Assembly: GCF_013911965.1 (NCBI RefSeq)
Contig: NZ_JACESE010000004.1
Location: 186,001-250,000, forward strand
Reading direction: 5' to 3'
Length of the DNA: 64,000 nt
From: Phenylobacterium sp.
GTDB lineage: Bacteria > Pseudomonadota > Alphaproteobacteria > Caulobacterales > Caulobacteraceae
In this document: positions 28,232-36,706 of the stretch, piece by piece
How positions within the stretch are numbered: position 1 is the first letter of the stretch
Layout of the letters: each line of letters begins with the position of its first letter
Notes under the pieces: generated by a model
The model's database searches: none
Told to the model about the DNA's origin: nothing
What the model saw: only the letters and a program-made list of their open reading frames with translations
Translations under genes and position numbers: made by a program

Positions 28232-28711
28232 ATGGCCGAGAAGATCAAGACCGGACTGAAGCCCGAGGACCGCGCGGCGGTCGCCCAAGCGCTTTCGAAG
28301 CTGCTGGCCGACACCTATGCGGTCTATCTGAAGACGCACGGCTTCCACTGGAACGTCCGCGGCCCGAACTTCTCGTCGCTGCACGCCCTCTTCATGGAGG
28401 AGTACACCGAGATGTGGGCGGCGATCGACACCATCGCCGAGCGCATCCGCGCGCTGGGCGAGTTCGCGCCGCAGGGCTACCGCACCTTCGCCAACCTGTC
28501 CTCGATCTCGGACGGCGACCCGGAGAACGACGCCGACGGCATGCTGAAGACCCTGGTGGGCGACCACGAGACGGTCATCGCCACCGCGCGGGCGGCCCTG
28601 GCCGCCGCCCAGGAGGCCGACGACGAGGCGAGCGCGGGCATCGTCTCCGACCGCCTCGAGGCGCACGAGAAGCACGCCTGGATGCTGCGCGCCACGCTCG
28701 GCGGCAAGTAG
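28232..28711 (+). CDS. dps: Dps, DNA-binding ferritin-like protein
   Basis: Dps forms a 12-subunit shell that oxidises iron with hydrogen peroxide and shields DNA in starvation and oxidative stress. The 159-residue protein has the intersubunit ferroxidase residues in KTHGFHWNVRGPNFSSLH and EEYTEMWAAIDTIAERIRALG. Its short lysine-bearing N-terminus (MAEKIKTGLK) could help DNA contact. GAAGGAG precedes ATG 28232. The two Fur-like palindromes before DUF2061 make iron control likely; OxyR control is not visible. It converges on a hydrolase with three bases between stops. Confidence 0.95.
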   Translation: MAEKIKTGLKPEDRAAVAQALSKLLADTYAVYLKTHGFHWNVRGPNFSSLHALFMEEYTEMWAAIDTIAERIRALGEFAPQGYRTFANLSSISDGDPENDADGMLKTLVGDHETVIATARAALAAAQEADDEASAGIVSDRLEAHEKHAWMLRATLGGK

Positions 28712-28714
28712 GCC

Positions 28715-29509
28715 TTATCGGCTGGCTCGAGCCAGGCGCTCGGCGATCGCGTCGGCGCGCCTGGCCCAGCAGCACTGATGGGTTTCCCGCCAGGCCTCCA
28801 CCTGGCCCCGCGGCCCGGCCAGACGCCGGGCCGTTTCGCGTGTGGTCTGCGGCCGCACGACCGGGTCGAAGGCGCCGGCCAGATGGACCTGCGGCAGTTG
28901 CGGCATGGGCGGCAGGGCGGCGGGGTCGAGGCCCGCCAGCGGCGTAAGCCCACGGCTGCGGGTCCAGGCGGCGAGGTCGAGCGGGGCGGCGATGGTGACG
29001 AGACCCGACACGTCGTCCCGGCGGGCGGCCAGCAGCGTCGCCAGGACGCCGCCGCCGGACCATCCGACCAGCACCACGCGATCCGCCCCCGCCCGCGCCT
29101 TGAGGGCGTCGATCCCGGCGCTCAGCTGCGTCACCGCCGCCTCGGAGAACCGTGCGCTCGTCCAGTCGGCGGGCGCGCAGGCGCGATCGGCGACGAACTG
29201 GCAGGGACGGCCGAGCCAGGCGGCCCCGCCCGGCCAGGCGCGGGCGATGTCCAGTCCGACCGGCTTGTGCGGCGTCGGGTCGGCTGTCGGCCGGCCGCGC
29301 CGGTCATGAGCCTGGCCATCGCCCTCGATCACCACCGTCAGAACCTCCCGGTCCGAGAGGCCGGACGGCATGACGGCGGCGAGGGGACGCCCCGCCGCCG
29401 TCACTTCGAACCGCATCCCCCCGTCGCCCAGGGGGTGGACGTGTCGGGCGGCGACGGGGGATGCGATCAGCAGCGACGCCAGAGCCAGGGGTGACAGGCG
29501 CCGCCACAT
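28715..29509 (-). CDS. Secreted alpha/beta hydrolase
   Basis: A 264-residue protein with a signal peptide (MWRRLSPLALASLLIASPVA, cut near ARH). It has the alpha/beta-hydrolase nucleophile elbow GWSGGG near the middle, an acid candidate in GAFDPVV, and a histidine in ETHQCCW near the C-terminus. It is likely periplasmic or lipid-facing. Esterase or peptidase activity cannot be decided. It lies seven bases downstream of the autotransporter gene on the same strand, so the two may form an operon and both be exported. Confidence 0.82.
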   Translation of the reverse strand: MWRRLSPLALASLLIASPVAARHVHPLGDGGMRFEVTAAGRPLAAVMPSGLSDREVLTVVIEGDGQAHDRRGRPTADPTPHKPVGLDIARAWPGGAAWLGRPCQFVADRACAPADWTSARFSEAAVTQLSAGIDALKARAGADRVVLVGWSGGGVLATLLAARRDDVSGLVTIAAPLDLAAWTRSRGLTPLAGLDPAALPPMPQLPQVHLAGAFDPVVRPQTTRETARRLAGPRGQVEAWRETHQCCWARRADAIAERLARASR

Positions 29510-29516
29510 CGGAGGA

Positions 29517-30995
29517 TCAGAAGGCCCGGCGCAGGGTGAAGCCCAGGACCGACTGGCCTTCGTTCTCCTTGCCGATCAGGGTTTGGCCCGAGACCGCCAG
29601 GCTCAGCCGGTCGCTCAGGGGGATGGCGACGCCCGCCCCGATCACGCCGTACTCGCCGTCCACTCCGGGCGTGTCGTCCGACTGGTGGTTGAAGCTGGCC
29701 GCGACGTAGGGCAACCAGGCGCCGCCGACATAGAAGAGCGAGGCGCCGCCCGAGAAGAGCGTCATCTCCACCTCGCTGCCCGCAATGGGGCGGTTGGCGT
29801 TGTCCTGGTAGGCGTCGGTCTCCGAACGCGACGCCGCCACCGAGACGCCCGGGATCAGCACCCAGTTGTCGCCCAGGTTCTGCTGCGTCTCGACCGAGAA
29901 CGATCCGAAGGTCTGGGTCCGGTCGGTTTCGCCAAAGGTGCGCAGGGCGCCGGCGGTGCGGCCGTACTCCACATCATAGGCGCCGTAGCCGACGGTGGCG
30001 GTGATCCGCAGCACAGGGCTCTCCGACCAGCTCGCATAGAGGCCGCCGTTCCAGCCGTCGGAGTCGTAGGAGACGTTGGCCCCGTCCAGGTCGGTCTGGC
30101 TGCGGCCGACATAGCCGCCCAGGACGAACGGCCCGGCGGCCAGGTCGAGGCCCACCGCCACGGCCCCGCCGTAGCCGTCCTGTGACGCGCCCGGACGATC
30201 GTCCTCGACATAGGAGCCCGTGGCGTTGACCCAGGCGCCGGCCTGCGCCGCCGCCGAGCCGGCCGAGGCGCCGCGATAGCCCCCGCGGTCGGTCCGCTGC
30301 ATGGGACGCTGGCTCTGCAGGGCCGCCAGACCCATGGTGCGCAGGCGGCCGTTCACGAAGCCTTCCAGGCTGCCGAACTGCAGGCGGTCGCCGATCAGGG
30401 CGCCGACGACCTGGTCGGCCTCCGCCGCCGAGATCAGCTGCTGCTCCGGCACGCTGAGCCGCACCGTCGTCCCGTCCGGATTGGTCACCGTGATCGAGCC
30501 GTCGTCCACCGGAGGCGGCGGCGTCGGGGTGGTCGGCGTGGTCGGAGTCGTGGGCGTGGTGGGCGTGGTGGGCGTGGTCGGGGTCGTCGGCGTGGTGGGA
30601 GTCGTCGGCGTGGTCGGCGTGGTGGGGGTCGTCGGCGTCGAGCTGCTCTGCTGGCCGAACGCGACGGCGCAGGCGCCGGAGCCGGTCACGGTCTCGGTGA
30701 CGGTGTTCAGGGTGCAGTTGAACGGCGTCGTCGTGCCGCCCTGGCTGATCGTGCCGGTGTAGTCGATGGTCGAGCCGCTGGGCACGACGCTGGTGAAGTT
30801 CACCGTCGCGGGGTTGGCCCCGAAGTCCGGGCCGCCGGAGATCTGGACGGTGATGTCGTTGAGGCCCCGGATCGTCGTCACGATGGTCGTGCCGTCCGGC
30901 AGGGTGACCGTGCTGTTGGCCGACTGGGCGAGCGCCGCGCCTGCGGGCGCAAGCACGAGGGTGAGGGCCGCGAAGCCGGCGGCGATGATACGCAT
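29517..30995 (-). CDS. Small autotransporter-type outer-membrane protein with a Thr-Pro-Thr repeat linker
   Basis: A 492-residue protein with a signal peptide (MRIIAAGFAALTLVLAP, cleavage near ALAQS). A short beta-rich passenger (TVTLPDGTTIVTTIRGLNDI) leads to 13 tandem TPT units and PPPP, then a second small domain (SITVTNPDGTTVRLSVPEQQ), and a C-terminal beta-barrel domain of about 260 residues ending LGFTLRRAF with the terminal phenylalanine needed for outer-membrane insertion. I chose ATG 30995 over upstream codons since AGGGGG precedes it at nine bases and it begins the signal peptide. The passenger is unusually short for an adhesin. Confidence 0.82.
   Translation of the reverse strand: MRIIAAGFAALTLVLAPAGAALAQSANSTVTLPDGTTIVTTIRGLNDITVQISGGPDFGANPATVNFTSVVPSGSTIDYTGTISQGGTTTPFNCTLNTVTETVTGSGACAVAFGQQSSSTPTTPTTPTTPTTPTTPTTPTTPTTPTTPTTPTTPTTPTPPPPVDDGSITVTNPDGTTVRLSVPEQQLISAAEADQVVGALIGDRLQFGSLEGFVNGRLRTMGLAALQSQRPMQRTDRGGYRGASAGSAAAQAGAWVNATGSYVEDDRPGASQDGYGGAVAVGLDLAAGPFVLGGYVGRSQTDLDGANVSYDSDGWNGGLYASWSESPVLRITATVGYGAYDVEYGRTAGALRTFGETDRTQTFGSFSVETQQNLGDNWVLIPGVSVAASRSETDAYQDNANRPIAGSEVEMTLFSGGASLFYVGGAWLPYVAASFNHQSDDTPGVDGEYGVIGAGVAIPLSDRLSLAVSGQTLIGKENEGQSVLGFTLRRAF
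30522..30638. repeat. 13 x 9-bp tandem repeat encoding Thr-Pro-Thr
   Basis: Thirteen units of nine bases (plus-strand forms such as GGTCGGCGT, GGTGGGCGT, CGTCGGCGT). Third positions vary while TPT is kept exactly, so protein selection rather than fresh slippage maintains it. Length variation among strains is possible. Confidence 0.9.
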
Positions 30996-31114
30996 GGTGG
31001 AAAACCCCCTGGAAGAGACTGCGATACGTCGCACCTCCTCCACCACGCCCGGCGGGGGGCCGCATGATCCATCCGGACTATGCCGGCCGCTTCGCGGGCG
31101 GGCTCGGGGCGAAG

Positions 31115-31147
31115 AAAAAGGGCGGCGCGGATGCCCGCGCCGCCCTT
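31115..31147 (-). terminator. Intrinsic terminator after the TonB receptor gene
   Basis: On the minus strand a perfect 13-bp stem (31118-31130 with 31135-31147) closes a four-base loop and is followed by a T-run (plus-strand AAAAA at 31115-31119). It begins 23 bases after the receptor stop and separates it from the autotransporter. Confidence 0.85.
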
Positions 31148-31169
31148 CCCGTTCCCGGATGCGCCGGGA

Positions 31170-33710
31170 TCAGAAGCGGTACTGGATCTCCACGCCGAAG
31201 GTGCGCGGGAAGATCGGCTTGACCGTCTGGCGCGCGCCCGTCGCCGAAGGCGTCGTGACGTTAGAGGAGTCGAGCCCCTCTTCGTCGAAGGCGTTCTTCA
31301 CGAAGCCGATCAGGGTGTAGCGGTCCTCGATATCGCGCCACAGCAGGCGGAAGTCGGTCACGTTCGTGTCGCCGGCCGTATAGCCCGGCTGGGCGAAGAT
31401 CGTGGTCTGCTTCTCAGCCGTATAGGTGTGGGTCGCGCCCGCCGTCAGGGTGCCGGTGGCGAAGTCCCAGTTATAGGTGCCGCCGACGGACACCTTGTTC
31501 TCCGGCGCCAGCGGCAGGTCGTTGCCGACCAGCGACTGGAGACGGTTGCCGTTCGGCAAGGGCGCGCCCACCGGGTTGGCACCCGGCTGGGTGGCGAACG
31601 GGTCGGCGGTGTCGACGAAGCAGCAGCCGGTCTCAAGCTCGGTGTTGAGATAGGCGTAGTTCAGGAACATCTGCAGATTGTCGATCGGCGACCACTGGAT
31701 TTCCGTTTCCAGGCCCCAGACGGTGGCGTCCAGGTTCAGGAACTGGGTGGCCGTCACGGTGCCGAGCGGCACGGTCAGCGGCGTCTGGAAGCCCTGATAG
31801 TCGGAGTAGAACAGGGCCGCATTGACCCGCAGATTGCCGGCGAAGTCGCGCTTCAGGCCGAGTTCGTAGGAGTCCACGTATTCCGGATCGGCGTACGGGT
31901 TGGGCGTCAGGCCGTTGGAGCCGACCCAGCCGCCCGACTTGTAGCCGCGGGAATAGCGCAGATAGGCGTTGGTGGCGCTGTCAGGCTCCCACTGCAGGCC
32001 GAGCGTGCCGGTCCAGGCGTCCCAGTCGCCGGCCAGGTCCCGGCGCAGGCCGCCGCCCGGATTGGCGACCAGGTCGGCCGTGGCCGGATTGGCCGCGCAC
32101 CCGGCGAGCGTGGTGGTGCCGCACACCTGCAGGGTGGTGATGTCGACGGCGAAGCCCTGCGCCACCTGCAGCGGCACGCCGCCGTTCAGGAAGAAGTTGG
32201 CCGCAAGGGTCGGCAGACGCGCCACGTAGCGGGCGATGTCGTAGCCTTCCTTCTCGTCCTGGGTGTAGCGGAGACCGGCGGTCAGCGTCCAGGCGGGCGT
32301 GATCTCGTAGTCGATCTGGCCGAAGGCGGCGTAGGAATCGACCTCAATGTGACCGTCCACATAGAGGAAGGCGCCCCGCTCGTTCGGCGAAGCCGGCGTG
32401 CCAGCCAGGGTGAGCGGCTGGAACATGGAGGGGTCGCCGACGACGCGGATCCCCTGCGGCTGATCATAGCGCTGGTGGTACTGGTAGACGCCCAGGATCC
32501 ACTGCAGCGGACCGTCACTGTTGGACGACAGGTTGATTTCGTTGGAATACCACTTCTGCCGCTCCTGGTAGAAGGTGCGCGCGTCGGTGGACACGTTGGT
32601 GGCGGTGAAGCCCGGCAGCGGGCCCGGGCCGTCCAGATCGATCGGAATGTTCTGCGGCCCGGCGCGCGGCGTCAGGTCGGAGTCCGAAGCGGTGTCGTAG
32701 GTGTATTGCTGGTAGCCGCCGTAGTACTTCAGCGTCGCCCAGTCCATGTCCCAGGTCAGGTCGAAGTGCAGGCGATGGTGATCGCTGAGCTTCCCGATCG
32801 AGGTGAAGTTGGTGTTCTGCGACAGGTAGTCAGTCGTGGCGGGATTGGTCCCCGCAAAGCCGAAGGCGGTGTTGTAGTAGAGCGCCGAGGTGCCCACGCC
32901 CGTGAGCGACACGGTGTCGTAAGGCGAGACGACGTTCTCGTAGGTGTTGCCGACGCCGTAGGAGTCGTCCCAGTTGAACTTCGAATAGCGCATCCGGGCG
33001 GTGATGTTCTCGCCCAGGTCGGCCTCGAGCTGGGCCTCGATCAGCCAGCGGTCGAGCTTGCCCACGTCCTCGGCCGGGCCGCTGTTCTCGATGAAGCCGT
33101 CCTCACGCTGCTCGTAGGAGCCGCCGATCAGGAAGCGCAGGTTCTCGGCGACCGGGCCCCGCAGCAGCATGTCGGTGCGGTAGTGGCCGTAATTGCCGAT
33201 CGTGCCGCGGACTTCGCCGCGGAAGTCGTCGGTGGGGCGCTTGGAGATGACGTTCATCGCGCCGCCGATGGAGTTGCGGCCGTAGAGCGTGCCCTGCGGG
33301 CCGCGCAGGACTTCCGTCCGCTCGATGAAGAGCGGCGGGGTCGAGGCGTCGGCCATCGAGTTGGAGAAGATGCCGTCCGAATAGAGGGCCACGGACGGAT
33401 CGGTGCCGATGGCGTTGGTCAGGCGGCCGAAGCCGCGGATCGAGAGACGGTCGTTGTTGGTGTAGCTCAGGCTCGGGGTCACCCGCGCCAGGTCTTCCAC
33501 CGTGTTGACGCCCAGAATGTCGCGCCGCTCGCTGGTGAAGGCGGTGACGGCGACGGGCACGTCCTGCAGGGACTGGTCACGCCGTTCGGCGGTGACCACG
33601 AGCTCTTCGAGCATCGTCGCCTGCTGGGCGAGCGCGGGCGTGGCGGCGGCGATGGCCGCGGTCGAAACGCCCATGACGAATAGGCTGCGCAAGCGCAGGG
33701 TCTTTTGCAT
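31170..33710 (-). CDS. TonB-dependent outer-membrane receptor
   Basis: TonB receptors import scarce large substrates across the outer membrane using proton-motive force. The 846-residue product has a signal peptide (MQKTLRLRSLF, cut after ALAQ), a TonB box-like LEELVVTAERR, a plug domain (QDVPVAVTAF, SIRGFGRL, VEVLRGPQGTLYGRNS-type segment) and a 22-strand barrel ending FGVEIQYRF. GGGAGGAAG precedes ATG 33710. The long insertion-rich barrel resembles Caulobacterales receptors for plant or lipid compounds. No Fur-like box precedes it, but a TetR-type palindrome does, and a tetR gene lies upstream, so regulation by an organic ligand rather than iron is more likely. Confidence 0.94.
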   Translation of the reverse strand: MQKTLRLRSLFVMGVSTAAIAAATPALAQQATMLEELVVTAERRDQSLQDVPVAVTAFTSERRDILGVNTVEDLARVTPSLSYTNNDRLSIRGFGRLTNAIGTDPSVALYSDGIFSNSMADASTPPLFIERTEVLRGPQGTLYGRNSIGGAMNVISKRPTDDFRGEVRGTIGNYGHYRTDMLLRGPVAENLRFLIGGSYEQREDGFIENSGPAEDVGKLDRWLIEAQLEADLGENITARMRYSKFNWDDSYGVGNTYENVVSPYDTVSLTGVGTSALYYNTAFGFAGTNPATTDYLSQNTNFTSIGKLSDHHRLHFDLTWDMDWATLKYYGGYQQYTYDTASDSDLTPRAGPQNIPIDLDGPGPLPGFTATNVSTDARTFYQERQKWYSNEINLSSNSDGPLQWILGVYQYHQRYDQPQGIRVVGDPSMFQPLTLAGTPASPNERGAFLYVDGHIEVDSYAAFGQIDYEITPAWTLTAGLRYTQDEKEGYDIARYVARLPTLAANFFLNGGVPLQVAQGFAVDITTLQVCGTTTLAGCAANPATADLVANPGGGLRRDLAGDWDAWTGTLGLQWEPDSATNAYLRYSRGYKSGGWVGSNGLTPNPYADPEYVDSYELGLKRDFAGNLRVNAALFYSDYQGFQTPLTVPLGTVTATQFLNLDATVWGLETEIQWSPIDNLQMFLNYAYLNTELETGCCFVDTADPFATQPGANPVGAPLPNGNRLQSLVGNDLPLAPENKVSVGGTYNWDFATGTLTAGATHTYTAEKQTTIFAQPGYTAGDTNVTDFRLLWRDIEDRYTLIGFVKNAFDEEGLDSSNVTTPSATGARQTVKPIFPRTFGVEIQYRF

Positions 33711-33784
33711 AGTCTTCCTCCCAGCCGCCGCAGGCTCTTGGATTGGCCTGTCGTGCGAATTTCATCGTGTCCAAGCTGGACCAG

Positions 33785-33799
33785 TCGAACACTGTTCGA
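33785..33799. promoter_or_regulatory. TetR-type operator upstream of the TonB receptor gene
   Basis: TCGAACA-C-TGTTCGA: perfect 7-bp arms around one central base, 75 bases before the receptor start and 49 bases past the stop of the upstream tetR gene. Odd-length palindromes of 15-17 bp are typical TetR targets. Binding by the neighbouring regulator is inferred. Confidence 0.6.
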
Positions 33800-33847
33800 A
33801 TAGGCCAAAATTCATTGGCGCGTAAGGGGCGCACGCAGAAGGGGAAT

Positions 33848-34444
33848 TCACGGGTTGGCGACCAGGATCTCCAGACCACGGACGGCTTCGTCCACGGTTT
33901 GGGCGTCGAGCCCCCCGGGCTGTCCCCTGGCGATGGCGAGGGCGGCGATTCCGCGGGCGCAGGCCCAGATGGCCTGGGCCACCTGCCGCGGCGCCGCCGG
34001 TGATCGCCCGCCGAAGTCGAACGCCACGGCCCGGACCATCTCGGCGAAGGCGGCCTCCTCGGCCTCCACCACCTCCGGCCGCCGGCTGGCGTCGCGGATC
34101 TCGTACATCAGGCCGTAGACCGCCGGACGCCGGCGCACGAAGTCCAGATAGGCGAGGCCCGCCGCCCGGAGGCCGCTGATCCCCTCCCGCGCGTCGGTGG
34201 CCTCGCGCATCGCCTCGGCCAGGTCGTGGAAGCCCTCGACCGCCAGGCCGGAGAGCAGGGCGTTCTTGTCGGCGTAGTGGTAGTAGACCGTCCCCAGGGC
34301 GACCCCGGTGCGCCGGGCGATGGCGCGCAGGCTGAGCCCGGACGCCCCCTCGCTCTCCAGCAGGCCGCGGGCCGCCGAGGATAGCTGCGAGCGGACATTG
34401 CCCACGTGATAGCTGCGCCGCCGCGCCAGGACCGCTGAAGTCAT
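33848..34444 (-). CDS. TetR/AcrR family regulator
   Basis: A 198-residue one-component repressor. The helix-turn-helix lies in the first 65 residues: AARGLLESEGASGLSLRAI and TGVALGTVYYHYADKNAL. The C-terminal helical domain (from AEAMREATDAREG) looks like the WHG type. I chose ATG 34444, which has GGGGG upstream at fair spacing; ATG 34459 is possible. It is directly upstream of the TonB receptor gene on the same strand, separated by a perfect palindrome, so it probably controls that receptor. Ligand unknown. Confidence 0.9.
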   Translation of the reverse strand: MTSAVLARRRSYHVGNVRSQLSSAARGLLESEGASGLSLRAIARRTGVALGTVYYHYADKNALLSGLAVEGFHDLAEAMREATDAREGISGLRAAGLAYLDFVRRRPAVYGLMYEIRDASRRPEVVEAEEAAFAEMVRAVAFDFGGRSPAAPRQVAQAIWACARGIAALAIARGQPGGLDAQTVDEAVRGLEILVANP

Positions 34445-34557
34445 CTCTGTCGCCCCCATCGGCGTCTCGGATGAGACGGTGAACGGCGGTAACCTACGCC
34501 CATTGACGCCACGGCGCCCAAGCAATTGCGCGCAGGCGGGGACCGCCGGGGCGAAAC

Positions 34558-35028
34558 TCAGGTGAAGCTTGCGGTGACCGCGCCGGCCGCCCGGACCAGA
34601 TCCTGGGGCGAAATCTCGATCTGCAGCCCTCTCTGGCCGCCGTTCACGAACAGGCGCGGAAGATCGAGGGCGCAGGCTTCCAGCAGGGTCGCCGTCGGCC
34701 GCCGCCGGCCCAGAGGGCTGATCCCGCCGACCTTGTAGCCGGTCACCCGCTCGGCCTGCGCCGGCGGCATCATCTGGGCCGACTTGCCGCCGGCGGCCTG
34801 GGCCAGGCGCTTGAGCGCCGCCTCCCGGTCCGAAGGCAGGACGGCGCAGACGGGCTTGCCGTCCACCAGGGTCATCAGGGTCTTGAAGACCATCCCCGGC
34901 GGCACGCCCAGGCTCTCGGCGGCCTGCAGCCCGATGCGCTCGGCGGAGGGATCATAGTCATAGACGTGCAGCGCGTAGCTGACGCCGGCGCGGTCAAGCG
35001 CCTGGGTGGCGGGCGTGGTCCTGGCCAT
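34558..35028 (-). CDS. ybaK: Cys-tRNA(Pro)/Cys-tRNA(Cys) deacylase YbaK
   Basis: YbaK clears cysteine wrongly attached to tRNA-Pro. The 156-residue product begins MARTTPATQALDRAGVSYALH and has the family core GMVFKTLMTLVDGKPVCAVLP with the catalytic lysine (KTL), YKVGGISPLG and FVNGGQRGLQIEISP. Length fits E. coli YbaK (159). The chosen ATG has no clear ribosome site; a longer frame to 35067 is possible. Confidence 0.9.
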   Translation of the reverse strand: MARTTPATQALDRAGVSYALHVYDYDPSAERIGLQAAESLGVPPGMVFKTLMTLVDGKPVCAVLPSDREAALKRLAQAAGGKSAQMMPPAQAERVTGYKVGGISPLGRRRPTATLLEACALDLPRLFVNGGQRGLQIEISPQDLVRAAGAVTASFT

Positions 35029-35163
35029 GGCGGGGGACCGACTGGACCGAAGCCGCGCTGCGGTCAAGCCGGCCGGGGCGGGCCGCGGCGGCGGCGCCCG
35101 GCAGGCGGGCGACGAACAGGCTGGGCGCGAAGAGGCCGCACTGGAAACGGGGCGCGGCGCGCA

Positions 35164-35592
35164 TCAGGCCCGCCCTCCCCGCACGGCGCGCAGGGCCGGC
35201 CGGGGCGCCGGTTCGGCCCAGAGCTCCTCCTCCCAGGCGTCCTCCCACCAGGCCCGGCTGGCCTGGGCCTTCTGGCGCAGGGGCGCATCGTCGATGACGC
35301 GGACCACCTCGGCCTCGGCCTCGTCCCAGATCACGGCCAGATCGAGGCTGCGCAGGGCCTCGTCGGCGTTCAGCCGACCGGCCTCCACCAGTTCGGCGGC
35401 GCGTGCGGGGCTCAGGGCGCGGCGCACCCGCCGCGGACCGACGCGGCTCTCCCGGTCGGCGTGGGTGAGGACGGCGGCGATCAGGTCGGCGCCCGCAGGC
35501 TCGGGACGCGGCGTCAGGTCGAGCAGCGGCGCCGTCTCGGCGGGGCGACGGGCGACGGGGCGGCGGGCGTTGCGGCGGGCGGCGGCGGGCAT
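35164..35592 (-). CDS. Unrecognised 141-residue protein
   Basis: I do not recognise this family. The first 20 residues are very basic (arginine-rich: MPAAARRNARRPVARRP). The middle has LIAAVLTHADRESRVG and VRRALSPARAAELVEAGRLNADEALRSL. The end is acidic and tryptophan-rich (WWEDAWEEELWAEP), followed by another basic tail. No membrane segment. GGAGAC precedes ATG 35592 and forms part of a perfect 12-bp palindrome (35593-35604). It diverges from the WYL regulator with 70 bases between starts and lies upstream of ybaK on its strand. Confidence 0.6.
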   Translation of the reverse strand: MPAAARRNARRPVARRPAETAPLLDLTPRPEPAGADLIAAVLTHADRESRVGPRRVRRALSPARAAELVEAGRLNADEALRSLDLAVIWDEAEAEVVRVIDDAPLRQKAQASRAWWEDAWEEELWAEPAPRPALRAVRGGRA

Positions 35593-35662
35593 GGAGACGT
35601 CTCCGTTTCCTCTGGACGGTTTCCAGGTTAGGAGGGGGGTACGTCAAAAGCGGACGCAGGAC

Positions 35663-36643
35663 ATGAGACACGAGAAGGCCGCCCTGCTGCTGGAGCTCGC
35701 GCGGGCGCTGGCGAGCTCCGCGGAGGGGCTGACCCTGGACGAGATGGCCGCGCGGCTGGGCGTGGGCCGCCGGACCGCCGAGCGGATGCGCGACGCCCTG
35801 CGCGATCTCTTCCCGCACATGGAGGAGATCGAGGATCCGCCGACGCGGCGCTTCCGCATCCCGGCGGGACTGGACGCCCTTTTCCAGACGCCCGACGCCG
35901 AGGAGCTGGCGGCCCTGCACGCGGCGGCCGAACAGTTCCGCCAGGCCGGCGCCGGGGCCCGCGCCGCGGCCCTGGGACGGCTGGAGGCCAAGGTGCTGTC
36001 GGCCATGCGCGCGCCGGCCCGCCGGCGCCTGGCGCCGGACCTGGAGGCGGTCCTGCAGGCCGAGGCGATCGCGGTGGCCCCCGGCCCTCGGCCGTTCGAG
36101 GACGAGGCCGTCCTGCGCCGGGTGCGGGAGGCGATCACCGGACTGCGCCGCCTGCGGTTCGCCTATCAGGGCGGCAGCACGCCCGGCCGGGTTCGCGAAG
36201 TGACGCCGCTGGGCCTCCTTTTCGGCCGCAGCAACTATCTGGTCGCCAGCGAAGGCGAGAGCCGCGAGCCGCGGACCTGGCGCCTCGACCGCCTGAGCGA
36301 GGTGGAGGTGCTGGACATGGCCGGACTGCCGCCCCCCGGCTTCTCCCTCGCCGCCTTCGTCGACCGCAGCTTCGGCATCTATCAGGACGCCGTGGAGGAC
36401 GTCCGGCTTCATGTCCTGCCGCACGGCGCCGACGAGGCGCTGGGCTGGCGCTTCCACTCCACCCAGACGACGGAGATTCAACCCGACGGCTCGGTGATGG
36501 TCGCCTTTCGCGCGAGCGGCATGCGCGAACTCGCCTGGCACCTGTTCTCCTGGGGCGACAAGGTACGGATTGTCGCCCCCCAGCGGTTGAAAGACATGAT
36601 GTCGGAGCAACTGGCCTTGGCCATCGCGGCTCATCAGGCTTAA
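35663..36643 (+). CDS. WYL-domain transcriptional regulator (HTH-WYL-WCX)
   Basis: WYL proteins sense a ligand, often a nucleic acid or nucleotide, and control stress or defence genes. The 326-residue product has an N-terminal winged helix (LTLDEMAARLGVGRRTAERM), a WYL domain in the middle (LRRLRFAYQGGS, VTPLGLLFGRSNYLVAS, RTWRLDRLSEVEVLD) and a WCX-like C-terminal extension. The start MRHEKAALLLELAR at ATG 35663 has GCAGGA upstream. Its divergent partner is the unknown 141-residue gene, a likely target. No phage-defence genes are seen beside it. Confidence 0.85.
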   Translation: MRHEKAALLLELARALASSAEGLTLDEMAARLGVGRRTAERMRDALRDLFPHMEEIEDPPTRRFRIPAGLDALFQTPDAEELAALHAAAEQFRQAGAGARAAALGRLEAKVLSAMRAPARRRLAPDLEAVLQAEAIAVAPGPRPFEDEAVLRRVREAITGLRRLRFAYQGGSTPGRVREVTPLGLLFGRSNYLVASEGESREPRTWRLDRLSEVEVLDMAGLPPPGFSLAAFVDRSFGIYQDAVEDVRLHVLPHGADEALGWRFHSTQTTEIQPDGSVMVAFRASGMRELAWHLFSWGDKVRIVAPQRLKDMMSEQLALAIAAHQA

Positions 36644-36706
36644 GCATGGGCATTCCCGAAAGAGAGAACGCCGCTTGCCCGCCCCCGCCGACAAGGAAGT
36701 CCACGC

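Noticed and set aside
30522-30638. Regular 9-bp repeats that might suggest a CRISPR or VNTR array
   Set aside because: No spacers; the units are in frame and encode Thr-Pro-Thr in an outer-membrane protein.
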